Of a DNA stretch of 64,000 bases, positions 1-8,686 are shown piece after piece (position 1 is the stretch's first letter; the number at the start of each line of letters is the position of its first letter). The DNA lies in NCBI RefSeq assembly GCF_019802255.1, contig NZ_JAHYSS010000007.1, forward strand, positions 62,001 through 126,000, written 5' to 3'. The notes below the pieces were generated by a model. The model was not told where the DNA came from, did not search any database, and saw only the letters and a program-made list of their open reading frames with translations. The position numbers were made by a program, and so were the translations under genes. The DNA comes from Pedobacter polysacchareus. Lineage in GTDB: Bacteria > Bacteroidota > Bacteroidia > Sphingobacteriales > Sphingobacteriaceae.

Positions 1-665
1 CCGCCATTACCTGCTTCAATAAATGAATCCTGCGGACGGGTATAAAAAGCATATTTTCCATCAACAAACTCAGGATGCAGCACTACATTTCGCTGCTGCT
101 GGGAGCTTGTTTTCAGATCCGCCAGGCGTTCCCAGCTCAGTAAATCTTTAGAACGGATAATTCCACATTGTGCCAATGCTGCCGACTGGTCTCCTATCGA
201 TGCGGAAGGATCTCTCCTTTCCGTACAAAATAATCCATACACCCAACCGTCTTCATGCGCAGTTAGCCGTACATCATACACATTGGTATCCGGCAAATCT
301 GTTTCGGGAATCACCACCGGGTATTCCCAGAATTTAAACTGGTCAATCCCATTGTCGCTTTCCGCAATGGCGAAGAAAGATTTCCTGTCGCTGGCCTCTA
401 CTCTGGCCATCAACAGGTACTTATTGTTCCACTTAATCGCACCGGCATTGAAAACGGAGTTGATACCAATCCGTTCCATCAGATAAGGGTTATTTTCTTT
501 GCTCAAATTATAACGCCAGTAAAGGGGCGTATGTGCAGCAGTTAATACTGGATTTTCATAACGGTTGAAAATACCATTTCCTAAGTTTTCAGATTTGTTT
601 TTGCGCGTAATTAAAGACTGATGGGCGCGGCTGAGCTCCTCCAGTCTTTTGTCGTAATCCATCAT
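1..665 (-). CDS. GH130 4-O-beta-D-mannosyl-D-glucose phosphorylase (partial, C-terminus beyond left edge)
   Basis: About 221 N-terminal residues of an enzyme that is usually near 390 residues long. The family splits beta-1,4-mannosyl-glucose with phosphate into mannose 1-phosphate and glucose in the cytoplasm. This is the last step of the intracellular beta-mannan route known from Bacteroides fragilis. Visible signatures are [45 protein letters not shown] and [14 protein letters not shown]. The Asp at residue 131 in the last one matches, from memory, the general acid of the Bacteroides enzyme. Two ATG codons are adjacent (665 and 662). The gene starts 9 nt after the symporter stop, so the two form an operon. 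The subfamily call is firm, but the substrate is inferred from family resemblance. Confidence 0.88.
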   Translation of the reverse strand, partial: MMDYDKRLEELSRAHQSLITRKNKSENLGNGIFNRYENPVLTAAHTPLYWRYNLSKENNPYLMERIGINSVFNAGAIKWNNKYLLMARVEASDRKSFFAIAESDNGIDQFKFWEYPVVIPETDLPDTNVYDVRLTAHEDGWVYGLFCTERRDPSASIGDQSAALAQCGIIRSKDLLSWERLADLKTSSQQQRNVVLHPEFVDGKYAFYTRPQDSFIEAGNG

Positions 666-674
666 ATAATTCTA

Positions 675-2504
675 TTAATCTTCGAGTTTATTCCACCAGG
701 TTCTTTTCAGGATGAACACAATCACAGCCAATATGGCAATGGTGATCATCAATGGCATCTTCATCATTAAAATCAGGTACATTGGTAACAGGGTTAAGCA
801 AAGCTGTGCGATAATGCCCAGCAGCACATTGAACATATCCCTGCCAAAATTCTTGTTCGCCTCAAAGGAAGGGTCATCTTTTAAGACCATTTCATGAACG
901 GGCTTCCAGAATCCCCATGGCCTTACGGTCTTATAAAAACTTTTTAAAGTATTTTCATCTGTAGGCGGTGCCATATAGGTCCCGATCACAGATCCAACTA
1001 AGGAAAGCAGGAACAGCAATGGGAAATAGTATAGAAATTCTACACCAGAGAAGAACCTGGTAAATACCAGGGCAGCGACAATACCGGTAAACATGCCCCA
1101 GAAAAATCCGTTGGAATTGAACCTCCACCAATGCCATTTTAACACGTTTGCAGCGATATAGCCACCGTATAGAGCGGATACGATCCATTGCAGCACACTA
1201 TTTACATCTCTGGCAAAAAAGCCCAGGGTGATTCCTACAATAACCACTAATACCCCGGATAGGTAATTCATCGAAATGACCTTTTTATTGGAGGCCTCCG
1301 GATTGATATATTTGAGGTATACATCATTTACAATATAGGCTTGTGCGGCATTTAATGTTCCGGAGAAAGTGCCCATAAAAGCGCCTAACAACCCTGTTAG
1401 CACTAATCCGAACAAGCCAACCGGCACAAAACTGTTGATACTTGCCGGCAAAATCCTTTCGTAATCTATCGCGCCATCCAGCCCTTTTAAGTTCATTTGA
1501 TCGTAGTAAAGAATACCCAAAACAGTGAGTCCTACAATCAGGGAATACCTGATGGGCAGCAATACAATAGAGACAAAACCACTCATTTTACTCGCTTCTT
1601 TTGGCGATTTAGTAGATAAAATCTTTTGCATATCGTAATTCGGCGGTGGGCCAGCCAGTGAAGCGAACACGCCTTTGAAAAGCATCATCATAAAGAAAAT
1701 ACTAAATAAGGAATAACCGTCGCTTTCAATTTTTTTATTGACATCGTCGATGATGCCTGTCCAGTTGAGCTCCAAATGTGTTCCGAAGAAAGGGCTATCC
1801 CAGCCTTTTGGCACATTTAAATGCTGTCCATGCAGGTTAATCATGGCGATCACGGCTATAGAAATACAAACTACCGTCATGATGGCGTACTTGATCATGT
1901 CGCCAAACACGATCCCATGCATTCCTCCAAGAATGGAATAAAACATCGCAAAAAGTGTAAATATGATGCCGTAGAAATGAGGTACATAATGTGGGGATAC
2001 TTCAAAAGGCACATATCCTTTCACAAACTCCCAGGGAATAAAGATTTCAACAAACTTACCAAGTCCTATAAAACCATAAGCTAGGAAGCCCAGACAGCTC
2101 AATAGAGCAAAGGCCACCACAACCTTATGTGAAGCACCAACCCCTCTTCCTTTCAATCCGAACCTGGTGGACAACCATTCGGCGCCGGTAGTCGCATTGG
2201 AACGTCTCAGCCATTTGGACAAATACATCATCAGAAAGACCTGATTAAATACTGGCCATAACCATGGAATCCAAATACTTTTCATGCCGTAAACAAAGCA
2301 AAGGCTCACCATCCACATCGTACCGCTGATATCGAACATATCAGAGGCATCGCTTAAGCCCAGTTTATACCAGGGCAAAGATTTACCTCCCATGATATAA
2401 CTCTGGTTATTTTCTTTGGCCTTTTTGCGGTACCAAAAACCAATAATGATGGTGCTGATCAGATAAGTGATGATAATGAGAACATCAATGAGTTGAAACT
2501 TCAT
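675..2504 (-). CDS. SSS-family sodium/solute symporter, probably for manno-disaccharides
   Basis: A 609-residue polytopic inner-membrane protein with more than a dozen hydrophobic segments. The N-terminal helix LIDVLIIITYLISTIIIGFWYR is followed by YIMGGKSLPWYKLGLS and the SDASDMFDISGTMWMV region typical of the sodium:solute symporter family. The first gene of a two-gene operon, it lies 9 nt upstream of the mannosyl-glucose phosphorylase gene. In Bacteroides the same pairing imports beta-mannobiose or mannosyl-glucose for phosphorolysis, so I infer that substrate. The promoter region is shared with the divergent AraC gene and contains three TACTATTTT repeats. Family membership is clear, but the transported sugar is context only. 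Confidence 0.85.
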   Translation of the reverse strand: MKFQLIDVLIIITYLISTIIIGFWYRKKAKENNQSYIMGGKSLPWYKLGLSDASDMFDISGTMWMVSLCFVYGMKSIWIPWLWPVFNQVFLMMYLSKWLRRSNATTGAEWLSTRFGLKGRGVGASHKVVVAFALLSCLGFLAYGFIGLGKFVEIFIPWEFVKGYVPFEVSPHYVPHFYGIIFTLFAMFYSILGGMHGIVFGDMIKYAIMTVVCISIAVIAMINLHGQHLNVPKGWDSPFFGTHLELNWTGIIDDVNKKIESDGYSLFSIFFMMMLFKGVFASLAGPPPNYDMQKILSTKSPKEASKMSGFVSIVLLPIRYSLIVGLTVLGILYYDQMNLKGLDGAIDYERILPASINSFVPVGLFGLVLTGLLGAFMGTFSGTLNAAQAYIVNDVYLKYINPEASNKKVISMNYLSGVLVVIVGITLGFFARDVNSVLQWIVSALYGGYIAANVLKWHWWRFNSNGFFWGMFTGIVAALVFTRFFSGVEFLYYFPLLFLLSLVGSVIGTYMAPPTDENTLKSFYKTVRPWGFWKPVHEMVLKDDPSFEANKNFGRDMFNVLLGIIAQLCLTLLPMYLILMMKMPLMITIAILAVIVFILKRTWWNKLED

Positions 2505-2517
2505 AAAATCAAAACTA

Positions 2518-2629
2518 TACTATTTTCGCATACAGCTTCAATACTATTTTAACAATTAATTGTATTCACAAAACAAAAAGACTTATTACTATAGTATTAG
2601 TGCTAATTTAGACTAGTACTATTTTAACA
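2518..2629. promoter_or_regulatory. Repeated TACTATTTT operator candidates between symporter and AraC genes
   Basis: TACTATTTT occurs at 2518-2526, 2542-2550 and 2617-2625. The last two extend to the 13-mer TACTATTTTAACA (2542-2554 and 2617-2629). The copies are 24 and 75 nt apart, in the only intergenic region shared by the divergent symporter and AraC genes. AraC proteins usually bind direct repeats, so I infer operator half-sites for the adjacent regulator. Confidence 0.5.
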
Positions 2630-2666
2630 TAAAGCTAATTCATTACGACTCAATTATTATATTTAT

Positions 2667-3545
2667 ATGATGGCCAATAATATAGTCAGGGAAATTACCC
2701 CTTTAACACAAAGTGATTGCTTCACGATCTTTTCCAGGACTAAAAAGGAGTTCGATTTCCCCTTACACTACCATGAGGAGTACGAATTGAACCTGATCCT
2801 TCATGCTAAAGGTGCAAAAAGAATCGTAGGAGATCATATTGAGGTGATCGAAGCTGCAGAACTGGTCTTTATTGGCCCCAATCTATACCATGCCTGGTTT
2901 ACCCATCAATGTAAAAGTGAGGAGATCCTGGAAATCACCATTCAGTTTCACAAAGACCTGTTTGATGATCGCTTACTCAAAAGAAATCAATTGAGTTTCA
3001 TTTCGAACATGTTTGAACGCTCACAAAAGGGGATATTATTTGCTGCGGATACGATTGAACGATTGATTCCACGAATTCTTTCTTTAAATCAGAAAAAAGG
3101 TTTTGACTCGGTATTGGAGCTTTTTTCTATTCTTCACGACTTGTCAATTTCCAGAAATATGCGCAGCTTATCAAATTCCAGTTTCAACAATGAGCAGTTC
3201 AATTACAACAGCAGAAGGATAGAAAAAGCGTTTGATTATATGAACATGAATTACAATCGTGGGGTTTCACTGGAAGAAGTGGCGAAGGCGGCAAGTATGC
3301 CGGAAGTATCTTTCAGCCGGTTCATCAAGAAAAGAACGGGCAGCACCTTTATCGACAGCTTAAATGAAATCCGTCTGGGTCATGCCACAAAAATGCTGAT
3401 TTCGAGTACGCAGACGATTTCTGAAATCGCTTATAAATGTGGCTTCAATAACATTTCCAACTTCAACCGGATTTTCAAAAAGAAGAAAAACTGTACGCCA
3501 AAAGAGTTTAGAGACAGTTTTTCGGGTACACGTTCCTTTATTTAA
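2667..3545 (+). CDS. AraC-family transcriptional regulator (cupin sensor plus AraC HTH)
   Basis: 292 residues. The N-terminal half (~20-150) reads as a cupin ligand-binding domain, with FPLHYHEEYELNLIL as the metal/sugar-binding strand and FIGPNLYHAWF. The C-terminal ~100 residues form the paired AraC helix-turn-helix: SLEEVAKAASMPEVSFSRFIKKRTG, then TISEIAYKCGFNNISNFNRIFKK and the closing CTPKEFRDS. It is divergent from the symporter-GH130 operon with a 162-nt intergenic region full of repeats, so it is very probably that operon's sugar-responsive regulator. Start: ATGATG at 2667; the second ATG (2670) is equally possible. Confidence 0.88.
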   Translation: MMANNIVREITPLTQSDCFTIFSRTKKEFDFPLHYHEEYELNLILHAKGAKRIVGDHIEVIEAAELVFIGPNLYHAWFTHQCKSEEILEITIQFHKDLFDDRLLKRNQLSFISNMFERSQKGILFAADTIERLIPRILSLNQKKGFDSVLELFSILHDLSISRNMRSLSNSSFNNEQFNYNSRRIEKAFDYMNMNYNRGVSLEEVAKAASMPEVSFSRFIKKRTGSTFIDSLNEIRLGHATKMLISSTQTISEIAYKCGFNNISNFNRIFKKKKNCTPKEFRDSFSGTRSFI

Positions 3546-3555
3546 TAAAGCTCAT

Positions 3556-4245
3556 CTAATTGAGGTTGAACTTGTCACTTTTTACTTGTACCACGTTAGA
3601 GGCAGAGATAATCCCGACTACCAAAATTCCGATCAATATGGCCAATGCGATTTGGAGCGTGGAGTAGAGCTTGCTTCTGGACACCATAGATGCTGAACTT
3701 TGAATCAGCTCTTGCCCTACCTGCGTTTGGATGGTCATCAGCTCTGTTAACTGCTGCAAAGTTCTTCTGGAAGTTGCTCTTCCTACCGTCTCATAAAGTT
3801 TTCTTCCATCCTCAATACTATGGCTGTCACTTAAAGCAATCACGTGCTGTTCTGCCGCAATAGAACCAATTAACCTGATTTTCAACTCTTTCAGCTGTTC
3901 CTTTTCCTGTTTCACCAGAAAAGTCTTTTCATATTTTTTCATCAGAGAATCGATCGTCGCATTGAACTTTCCAAATTGCGTTTTCAACAAGCTGACATCC
4001 TTTTTATCCGGATTTCCAGAATACAGAAAACTATCGAGGGTAAATTTTTTCGCAAAGATGTTTTCTGAGATGTAGAAAAGATCAGTTGCAGGAACCAGAC
4101 GGTCGTTATACATGGAAACGAAAGATTCATTCATACTTTTCACACTCTTATCCTCCAGGATTCTGATGAGAATCATACAGGCCATAATCGCAAAAAGGAA
4201 CGTAGCGATTTTCATTTTCTGTTTTAAAGAATAAGCAATTTTCAT
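3556..4245 (-). CDS. Membrane-anchored four-helix-bundle sensor-like protein (MCP-type 4HB), no output domain
   Basis: 229 residues. One transmembrane helix near the N-terminus (IATFLFAIMACMILIRIL), a long helical periplasmic stretch (~30-195), and a second transmembrane helix near the end (LQIALAILIGILVVGIISA). The periplasmic part has the composition and spacing of the 4HB_MCP_1 ligand-binding module of chemoreceptors (SMNESFVSMYNDRLVPATDLFYISE, then a heptad-like helix with LKTQFGKFNATIDSLMKKYEKT). The protein stops about 15 residues after the second membrane helix, so there is no HAMP, kinase or MCP signalling domain. It ends tail to tail with the AraC gene. Function is unknown. Confidence 0.72.
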   Translation of the reverse strand: MKIAYSLKQKMKIATFLFAIMACMILIRILEDKSVKSMNESFVSMYNDRLVPATDLFYISENIFAKKFTLDSFLYSGNPDKKDVSLLKTQFGKFNATIDSLMKKYEKTFLVKQEKEQLKELKIRLIGSIAAEQHVIALSDSHSIEDGRKLYETVGRATSRRTLQQLTELMTIQTQVGQELIQSSASMVSRSKLYSTLQIALAILIGILVVGIISASNVVQVKSDKFNLN

Positions 4246-4272
4246 AGCATACAGTTTTTATAAGCTTTAGAT

Positions 4273-5709
4273 TTAGTCTTCCAAAGGGGTAATGAAAAGG
4301 TTAGGTGCAAAATTTACTAAAAATAATTCTCTTTTTGCCCTGGTGACCCCAGTATATAACCATCGCAGAAAATCCAGGTCGATCATTTCTTCTGTTAAAT
4401 AGCCTTGATCTACGAAAACAGCTTCCCATTGGCCACCCTGTGCTTTGTGACACGTAACCGCATAAGCGAATTTAATTTGCAGTGCATTGTAGTAAGGATC
4501 TTCCTTAATCGCTGCGAAACGTGCTTTTTTATTGGTCAGGTGTTCATATTCAACATTTAGTGCTTCAAACAGTTTATTTCCCAGTTCATAAGAAAGGTTT
4601 GGTGTTTCGGCGGTTAACGTATCTAGCATCACTTTGCAGGAAATTTGTCCGGCATCCGGGAAATCGAGGAATTCCAGGGCTACTTCGGCAAAACGGAAGC
4701 CGAAACGTTCTTCTGTACCCCTCACACGTACGATCTTAGCCATATCGCCATTGGCAATAAAAGCAGCAGATTCATTATCCGGGAGCCAGTAATAATTGTT
4801 CTTCACCACCATGATCTGGTCGCCGCCGGTCAGTTCTTCTTCCCGGTATAGTATCCGCGCGCGGATTTGCTGGTTGTATACATTGGCTGATTTATTAGAC
4901 CGGCACACCACCAGTGTATTTTCCATACCAAATTTACTGTAAGCATATTCCAGCCCTTCGACTAGCTTAAGGCCGGTCATCCTAAAAATGTCTTTATATC
5001 CAGTGGTGATAAATTTAGGCAGTTCAATCTCATCAGCTTCCTCGGATGACCCTTCATTGATCAGTTTCCGCAGCATGGTGGCGTTGGCAAGAATACCGGA
5101 TTCCTTTTCTTGTCGCACGACCTCCTGAAGTTCTACCGCCCGCACTGACATCCCAAAATTGGCCGCTATATAATCTTTGTTTAATGCCGGACTGTCGATA
5201 CTGCCAACCGGTGGCAACTGTGCCGTATCCCCAACAAAAATTGCTGCACAGTTTTTCTGATTGTATACATATTGCATCAGGTCCTTCAAAAATGAAGAAC
5301 TGGTTTGTGTATTCCATTCATCGGCAATCATGGAGGCCTCATCGATAATAAATACCGTATGTTCTGATATATTTGGTGTAATCTGAAAAGACATATCCGT
5401 AGACACCGCAGATTTTTTCCTGTAAATTCTCTTATGAATAGTGAGTGCTTTACGCCCGGTATAGTTGCTCATCACCTTTGCTGCACGTCCTGTAGGCGCC
5501 ATCAGTACCGCTTTGAAGCCAAATTTCGGTAAAGCTTTAACCAGTGCCCCAACAGAAGTGGTCTTTCCCGTACCCGCATATCCCCTCAATATAAAACACT
5601 GATCGTCTAAGTCTTGGCTTAAAAAAGCAGCCATTTCCTGGCAAAAAACCAGCTGTTCGGCAGTCGGTGTAAAGGCGTAAGACTGGGCTATAATTGATGC
5701 TTTATCCAT
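4273..5709 (-). CDS. RecD-like superfamily 1 ATP-dependent DNA helicase
   Basis: 478 residues. The N-terminal AAA_30-type ATPase has Walker A in ILRGYAGTGKTTSVGALVKAL (~residues 40-60) and Walker B in TVFIIDEASMIADEW. FVGDTAQLPPVGS follows as motif III. The C-terminal UvrD_C_2-type end carries FAYAVTCHKAQGGQWEAVFVD and WLYTGVTRAKRELFLV (motifs V/VI). It is shorter than E. coli RecD and has no RecB/RecC neighbours, so it is a stand-alone 5'-3' helicase of the type common in Bacteroidota. Divergent from the DUF3822 gene. Family call is strong; the cellular task (repair or replication restart) is unknown. Confidence 0.85.
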   Translation of the reverse strand: MDKASIIAQSYAFTPTAEQLVFCQEMAAFLSQDLDDQCFILRGYAGTGKTTSVGALVKALPKFGFKAVLMAPTGRAAKVMSNYTGRKALTIHKRIYRKKSAVSTDMSFQITPNISEHTVFIIDEASMIADEWNTQTSSSFLKDLMQYVYNQKNCAAIFVGDTAQLPPVGSIDSPALNKDYIAANFGMSVRAVELQEVVRQEKESGILANATMLRKLINEGSSEEADEIELPKFITTGYKDIFRMTGLKLVEGLEYAYSKFGMENTLVVCRSNKSANVYNQQIRARILYREEELTGGDQIMVVKNNYYWLPDNESAAFIANGDMAKIVRVRGTEERFGFRFAEVALEFLDFPDAGQISCKVMLDTLTAETPNLSYELGNKLFEALNVEYEHLTNKKARFAAIKEDPYYNALQIKFAYAVTCHKAQGGQWEAVFVDQGYLTEEMIDLDFLRWLYTGVTRAKRELFLVNFAPNLFITPLED

Positions 5710-5777
5710 TTAACAAAGATGCAATGGTGATGTTATAGAAAAAAGGATTAATTTTGATCTTAAATAATTAGATACAG

Positions 5778-6608
5778 ATGAGCCATAAAAACAGCATTTT
5801 ATTAGTTGATCCGGAATTTGATCCTAGTACTGCGCCAAACTGCAATTTACTGTTAAAAATTACCGCAGATAGCTTCTCTTACGCCATTATTGACAAAAAC
5901 AGCAACCAGTTAAAAGCGGTTTATGATCAGCAGGAATCCAAAAACATCCCCCATGATCTTGCTGTAAAATTAAAAACCGACAGTTACTTGAATTTGGCTT
6001 TTAAAGACATCAAAGTAGCGGTATACAGTGAAAACTCAATTTCCATCCCAACCGAGTTATTTGATGACAAAAACTTGGACCAGTATGCAAAGTTCTTTAC
6101 AGACGAACAATCGGATAATCTTTATGTGAGGCCATTTGCTAATTATGGATTCACTTCTATTTTTACGCTGCAGCGTTTCATGGATGAGACTTTAGCGGAT
6201 GCATTGCTGAGCTGCAAGTTATTCGACCAGGTAGCGCCAATGCTGGCTATGGTTCCAAATAAAACCAGCAGTACTTTGGTTCTTGATTTTACCGCAGCAT
6301 CTTTTACGGCGGTGCTGACGGAAGGAAAAAAGCTAATTTTTCGCAATTCCTATGAGATAGAGAATTCGGAAGAGTTTAACTATTACCTGTTATTGCTGAT
6401 CAACCAGGTTCACATCGATACCAAAGAGACTGAGGTATTATTGAGTGGCATTGTTCACGAAGATGATGCTTACCATCAATGTCTGGAGAAATACTTCCAG
6501 AAGATAAAATTTAACACACCCTTAAGTGATCAGGTAGATCACAAAATTTTAGAAGACATGCCTGCTCATTATTACAGCAGCTTGCTAGCACTGGATATAT
6601 GCGAATAA
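5778..6608 (+). CDS. DUF3822 family protein
   Basis: 276 residues, no signal peptide or membrane segment. The pattern (LLLKITADSFSYAIIDKNSNQLKAVYD at the N-terminus, STLVLDFTAASFTAVLTEGKKLIFRNSYEI in the middle, EVLLSGIVHEDDAY near the end) is that of DUF3822, a Bacteroidota family with an actin/ASKHA-like repeat of beta-sheet motifs. Its last 10 nt overlap the rsmD start, a gene order often kept in this phylum, so translational coupling is likely. Biochemical role is unknown; context suggests ribosome biogenesis or a cell-envelope scaffold. Confidence 0.8.
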   Translation: MSHKNSILLVDPEFDPSTAPNCNLLLKITADSFSYAIIDKNSNQLKAVYDQQESKNIPHDLAVKLKTDSYLNLAFKDIKVAVYSENSISIPTELFDDKNLDQYAKFFTDEQSDNLYVRPFANYGFTSIFTLQRFMDETLADALLSCKLFDQVAPMLAMVPNKTSSTLVLDFTAASFTAVLTEGKKLIFRNSYEIENSEEFNYYLLLLINQVHIDTKETEVLLSGIVHEDDAYHQCLEKYFQKIKFNTPLSDQVDHKILEDMPAHYYSSLLALDICE

Positions 6609-7138
6609 TTGGCGGTACATTAAAAGGCATTCGTTTCAATGCCCCGGAAAGCTTACCGGTAAGGCCCACTACAGATATGGCCAAAGAAGCTCTTTTTAAC
6701 ATTCTTTACAATACTTACGATTTTGACAGCTGCGATGTGCTGGACCTTTTCTGTGGTACAGGAAATATCAGCTTTGAATTTGCTTCCAGAGGAGCAAAAA
6801 GCGTGACCGCGGTGGATAAACATTCTGGATGCATCTTTTGGGTACAGTCGGTGATTGCCAAACATAAGCTAGACGTGATTGAGGTGCAGAAGGCCGACGT
6901 TTTCAAGTTTTTAGATACCCATAAAAAATCTTATCAGATCATTTTTGCCGATCCTCCTTATGATCTGCCTACGATTCCAAAGATTCCTGAATTGGTGATC
7001 AAAAATGATTTGCTGACTGATAATGGTTTATTGATCGTGGAGCACCCTTCTTTGTTAAAAATGAACAATCAACCCGGCTTTAAAGAGACCAGAAGATATG
7101 GGAATTCGTCCTTTAGCTTCTTTGAAAAAGTAAAATAA
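6599..7138 (+). CDS. rsmD: 16S rRNA (guanine966-N2)-methyltransferase RsmD
   Basis: 179 residues, the normal RsmD size. It transfers a methyl group from S-adenosylmethionine to N2 of G966 in 16S rRNA during 30S assembly. Visible: the N-terminal MRIIGGTLKGIRFNAP hallmark, PVRPTTDMAKEALFNIL, the SAM-binding loop VLDLFCGTGNISFEFASRGA and the catalytic FADPPYDLP (DPPY) typical of N2-guanine/N6-adenine methyltransferases. The ATG at 6599 lies inside the end of the DUF3822 gene (ATATGCGAATAA). A hairpin terminator follows at 7145. Confidence 0.93.
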   Translation: MRIIGGTLKGIRFNAPESLPVRPTTDMAKEALFNILYNTYDFDSCDVLDLFCGTGNISFEFASRGAKSVTAVDKHSGCIFWVQSVIAKHKLDVIEVQKADVFKFLDTHKKSYQIIFADPPYDLPTIPKIPELVIKNDLLTDNGLLIVEHPSLLKMNNQPGFKETRRYGNSSFSFFEKVK

Positions 7139-7144
7139 TCACTT

Positions 7145-7170
7145 CGCCACCTTTTTAAGGGTGGCGATTT
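7145..7170 (+). terminator. Intrinsic terminator after rsmD
   Basis: CGCCACC (7145-7151) pairs with GGTGGCG (7160-7166) over an 8-nt loop and is followed by ATTTTAT. It separates rsmD from coaD, although read-through remains possible because only 18 nt follow before the coaD start. Confidence 0.7.
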
Positions 7171-7188
7171 TATAACTTATATATACTG

Positions 7189-7650
7189 ATGAAAATCGCC
7201 CTGTTCCCAGGATCATTTGATCCGATTACTATCGCCCATGTGGACATCCTGAAACGTGCTTTGCCGCTATTTGATAAAGTGGTAGTGGGTATCGGATTGA
7301 ACAGCTCTAAACAGAGTTATCTATCTGCGGAAAAACGCGAAGAAATTGTAAAAACAGTGTTTGAATCGGAAGCCAAAGTGGAGGTCCAACTTTATGAAGG
7401 ACTGACTGTCGACTTTTGCAGGAAGATAAATGCACAATACATGGTTCGGGGAATCCGTTCAGTGGGTGATTTTGAATATGAGCGTGCCATTGCACAGATC
7501 AACCAGACGATGATGCCGGAAATGGAAACGATCTTTATCTTGAGTAAGCCGGAATATTCGGCAATCAGCTCCACCATCGTCCGTGATATCCTAAGAAATC
7601 ACGGAGATGTGAGTCAGTTTTTACCTCAGGATGCTATCCCGTTCCTCTAA
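7189..7650 (+). CDS. coaD: Phosphopantetheine adenylyltransferase CoaD
   Basis: 153 residues. It catalyses the penultimate step of coenzyme A synthesis, adenylating 4'-phosphopantetheine with ATP. The nucleotidyltransferase N-terminus is ALFPGSFDPITIAHVDILKRA. The usual T/H-x-G-H signature reads T14-I-A16-H17 here, with Ala replacing Gly but the catalytic His kept. Further signatures are YMVRGIRSVGDFEYERAIAQ (YxVRGLR region) and YSAISSTIVRDI (ISSSxVR motif). The last 30 nt overlap the convergent NUDIX gene. Confidence 0.93.
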   Translation: MKIALFPGSFDPITIAHVDILKRALPLFDKVVVGIGLNSSKQSYLSAEKREEIVKTVFESEAKVEVQLYEGLTVDFCRKINAQYMVRGIRSVGDFEYERAIAQINQTMMPEMETIFILSKPEYSAISSTIVRDILRNHGDVSQFLPQDAIPFL

Positions 7651-8253
7651 TAGGGAACCTACTTCCAGCACCTGGATGATAGATGGGTAAGTATTTACGA
7701 GCACAGGAGCCAGATCAGCTTTATTTAACCATTTGGCTTTCGTAATGCCTTCTTCTTTTTGGGGAATCAATTTTGGTTCTCCTTTAACGGTCATGCTGTA
7801 CCATTTGGTTTTCTTTAATACCAATTTGTTACCCATCGGATAAACATGGTAGGTTTTGCAAAGCTTCTCATCGTTGGTGTAAATCGTTACGCCGCATTCC
7901 TCTTCCACTTCTCTCAATCCGGCTTCTCTCATCTTCTCGCCTTTCTCTACTTTCCCTTTTGGCAGATCCCACTTTTTATTCCTGTAGATAAACAGGTAAT
8001 TGCCTTTTGCACTTTTAACGAGTCCGCCGGCAGCTCTAATCAAAATAAGGTTGTTTTTAATTTGCTTAAAAACCGCTTTAGGGTCAGCTACCAAAAGTAG
8101 ATAATCTGCAGCAGCATTTACAGGCAGGTTTTTGTAGAACAATCTGAAATCAAAACCTTCGAGCTCCAATTGCTGAATTTCTTTTTCCTGGGTAGGCTTC
8201 GAATCTGCAATAAACAAGGTATTGTCGTTGATATAAATGCTGTATTTTTTCAT
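7621..8253 (-). CDS. NUDIX hydrolase
   Basis: 210 residues. A complete NUDIX box GX5EX7REVXEEXGV is visible in GKVEKGEKMREAGLREVEEECGV (~residues 105-127), so it should hydrolyse a nucleoside diphosphate linked to another moiety, with a divalent metal. About 75 residues precede the NUDIX fold; they may form a small substrate-selecting domain. Convergent with coaD, with a 30-nt overlap at the 3' ends. Substrate cannot be told from the sequence. Confidence 0.88.
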   Translation of the reverse strand: MKKYSIYINDNTLFIADSKPTQEKEIQQLELEGFDFRLFYKNLPVNAAADYLLLVADPKAVFKQIKNNLILIRAAGGLVKSAKGNYLFIYRNKKWDLPKGKVEKGEKMREAGLREVEEECGVTIYTNDEKLCKTYHVYPMGNKLVLKKTKWYSMTVKGEPKLIPQKEEGITKAKWLNKADLAPVLVNTYPSIIQVLEVGSLLEERDSILR

Positions 8254-8686
8254 GCTTAACGCTTAAAATGCTTTTTATGACGGGCTGTAAAATTTCCTTA
8301 GAAAAAACAGACCCCTTTGAATTGCATTCTAAAGGGGGTTTCAATCAAATTTCTTACAAAATCGCCTGGATGTTTGAGTTTTTAAAATTATAAATATTTA
8401 TCCAATAATCCCCATCAAAAGAATGGAGGATGACTAAAAAAATAGAATCAACAAGAGGCGCCCTCTTATTTTAACAAGGAAAATTCATGCCTTTCCTTGT
8501 TTCCCAACAAATTCCTATTTATTTCCCTGATGTTCAACGACTCAGAAAAAACTACTTTTCTTGCTAACAATAATTACCGACCTTTATGGGACACAAATAA
8601 TTAATTAAACCAGGATTTATTTATTTTGCTCCTCACATTAGCAATTAGTGCTAGGACAAACGTATGAAAATCTGTAATTTTGTAGT
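8254..8686. other. 433-nt intergenic region with three hairpins
   Basis: No convincing coding sequence. Three perfect inverted repeats are seen. (1) 8312-8318 with 8331-8337 (CCCCTTT/AAAGGGG), which read on the minus strand is followed by GTCTGTTTTTTC, like a terminator. (2) 8453-8458 with 8462-8467 (AAGAGG/CCTCTT) followed by ATTTT. (3) 8473-8482 with 8492-8501 (AACAAGGAAA/TTTCCTTGTT). The first would terminate a leftward transcript for which no protein gene is present, so a small RNA on the minus strand is possible. Confidence 0.4.
8675..8682 (+). promoter_or_regulatory. Candidate -7 box for pyrE
   Basis: TAATTTTG matches the Bacteroidota -7 consensus TAnnTTTG exactly and ends 4 nt before the pyrE ATG (8687). 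If used, the transcript would be leaderless or nearly so. No clear -33 TTTG is present at the usual distance. Confidence 0.4.
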
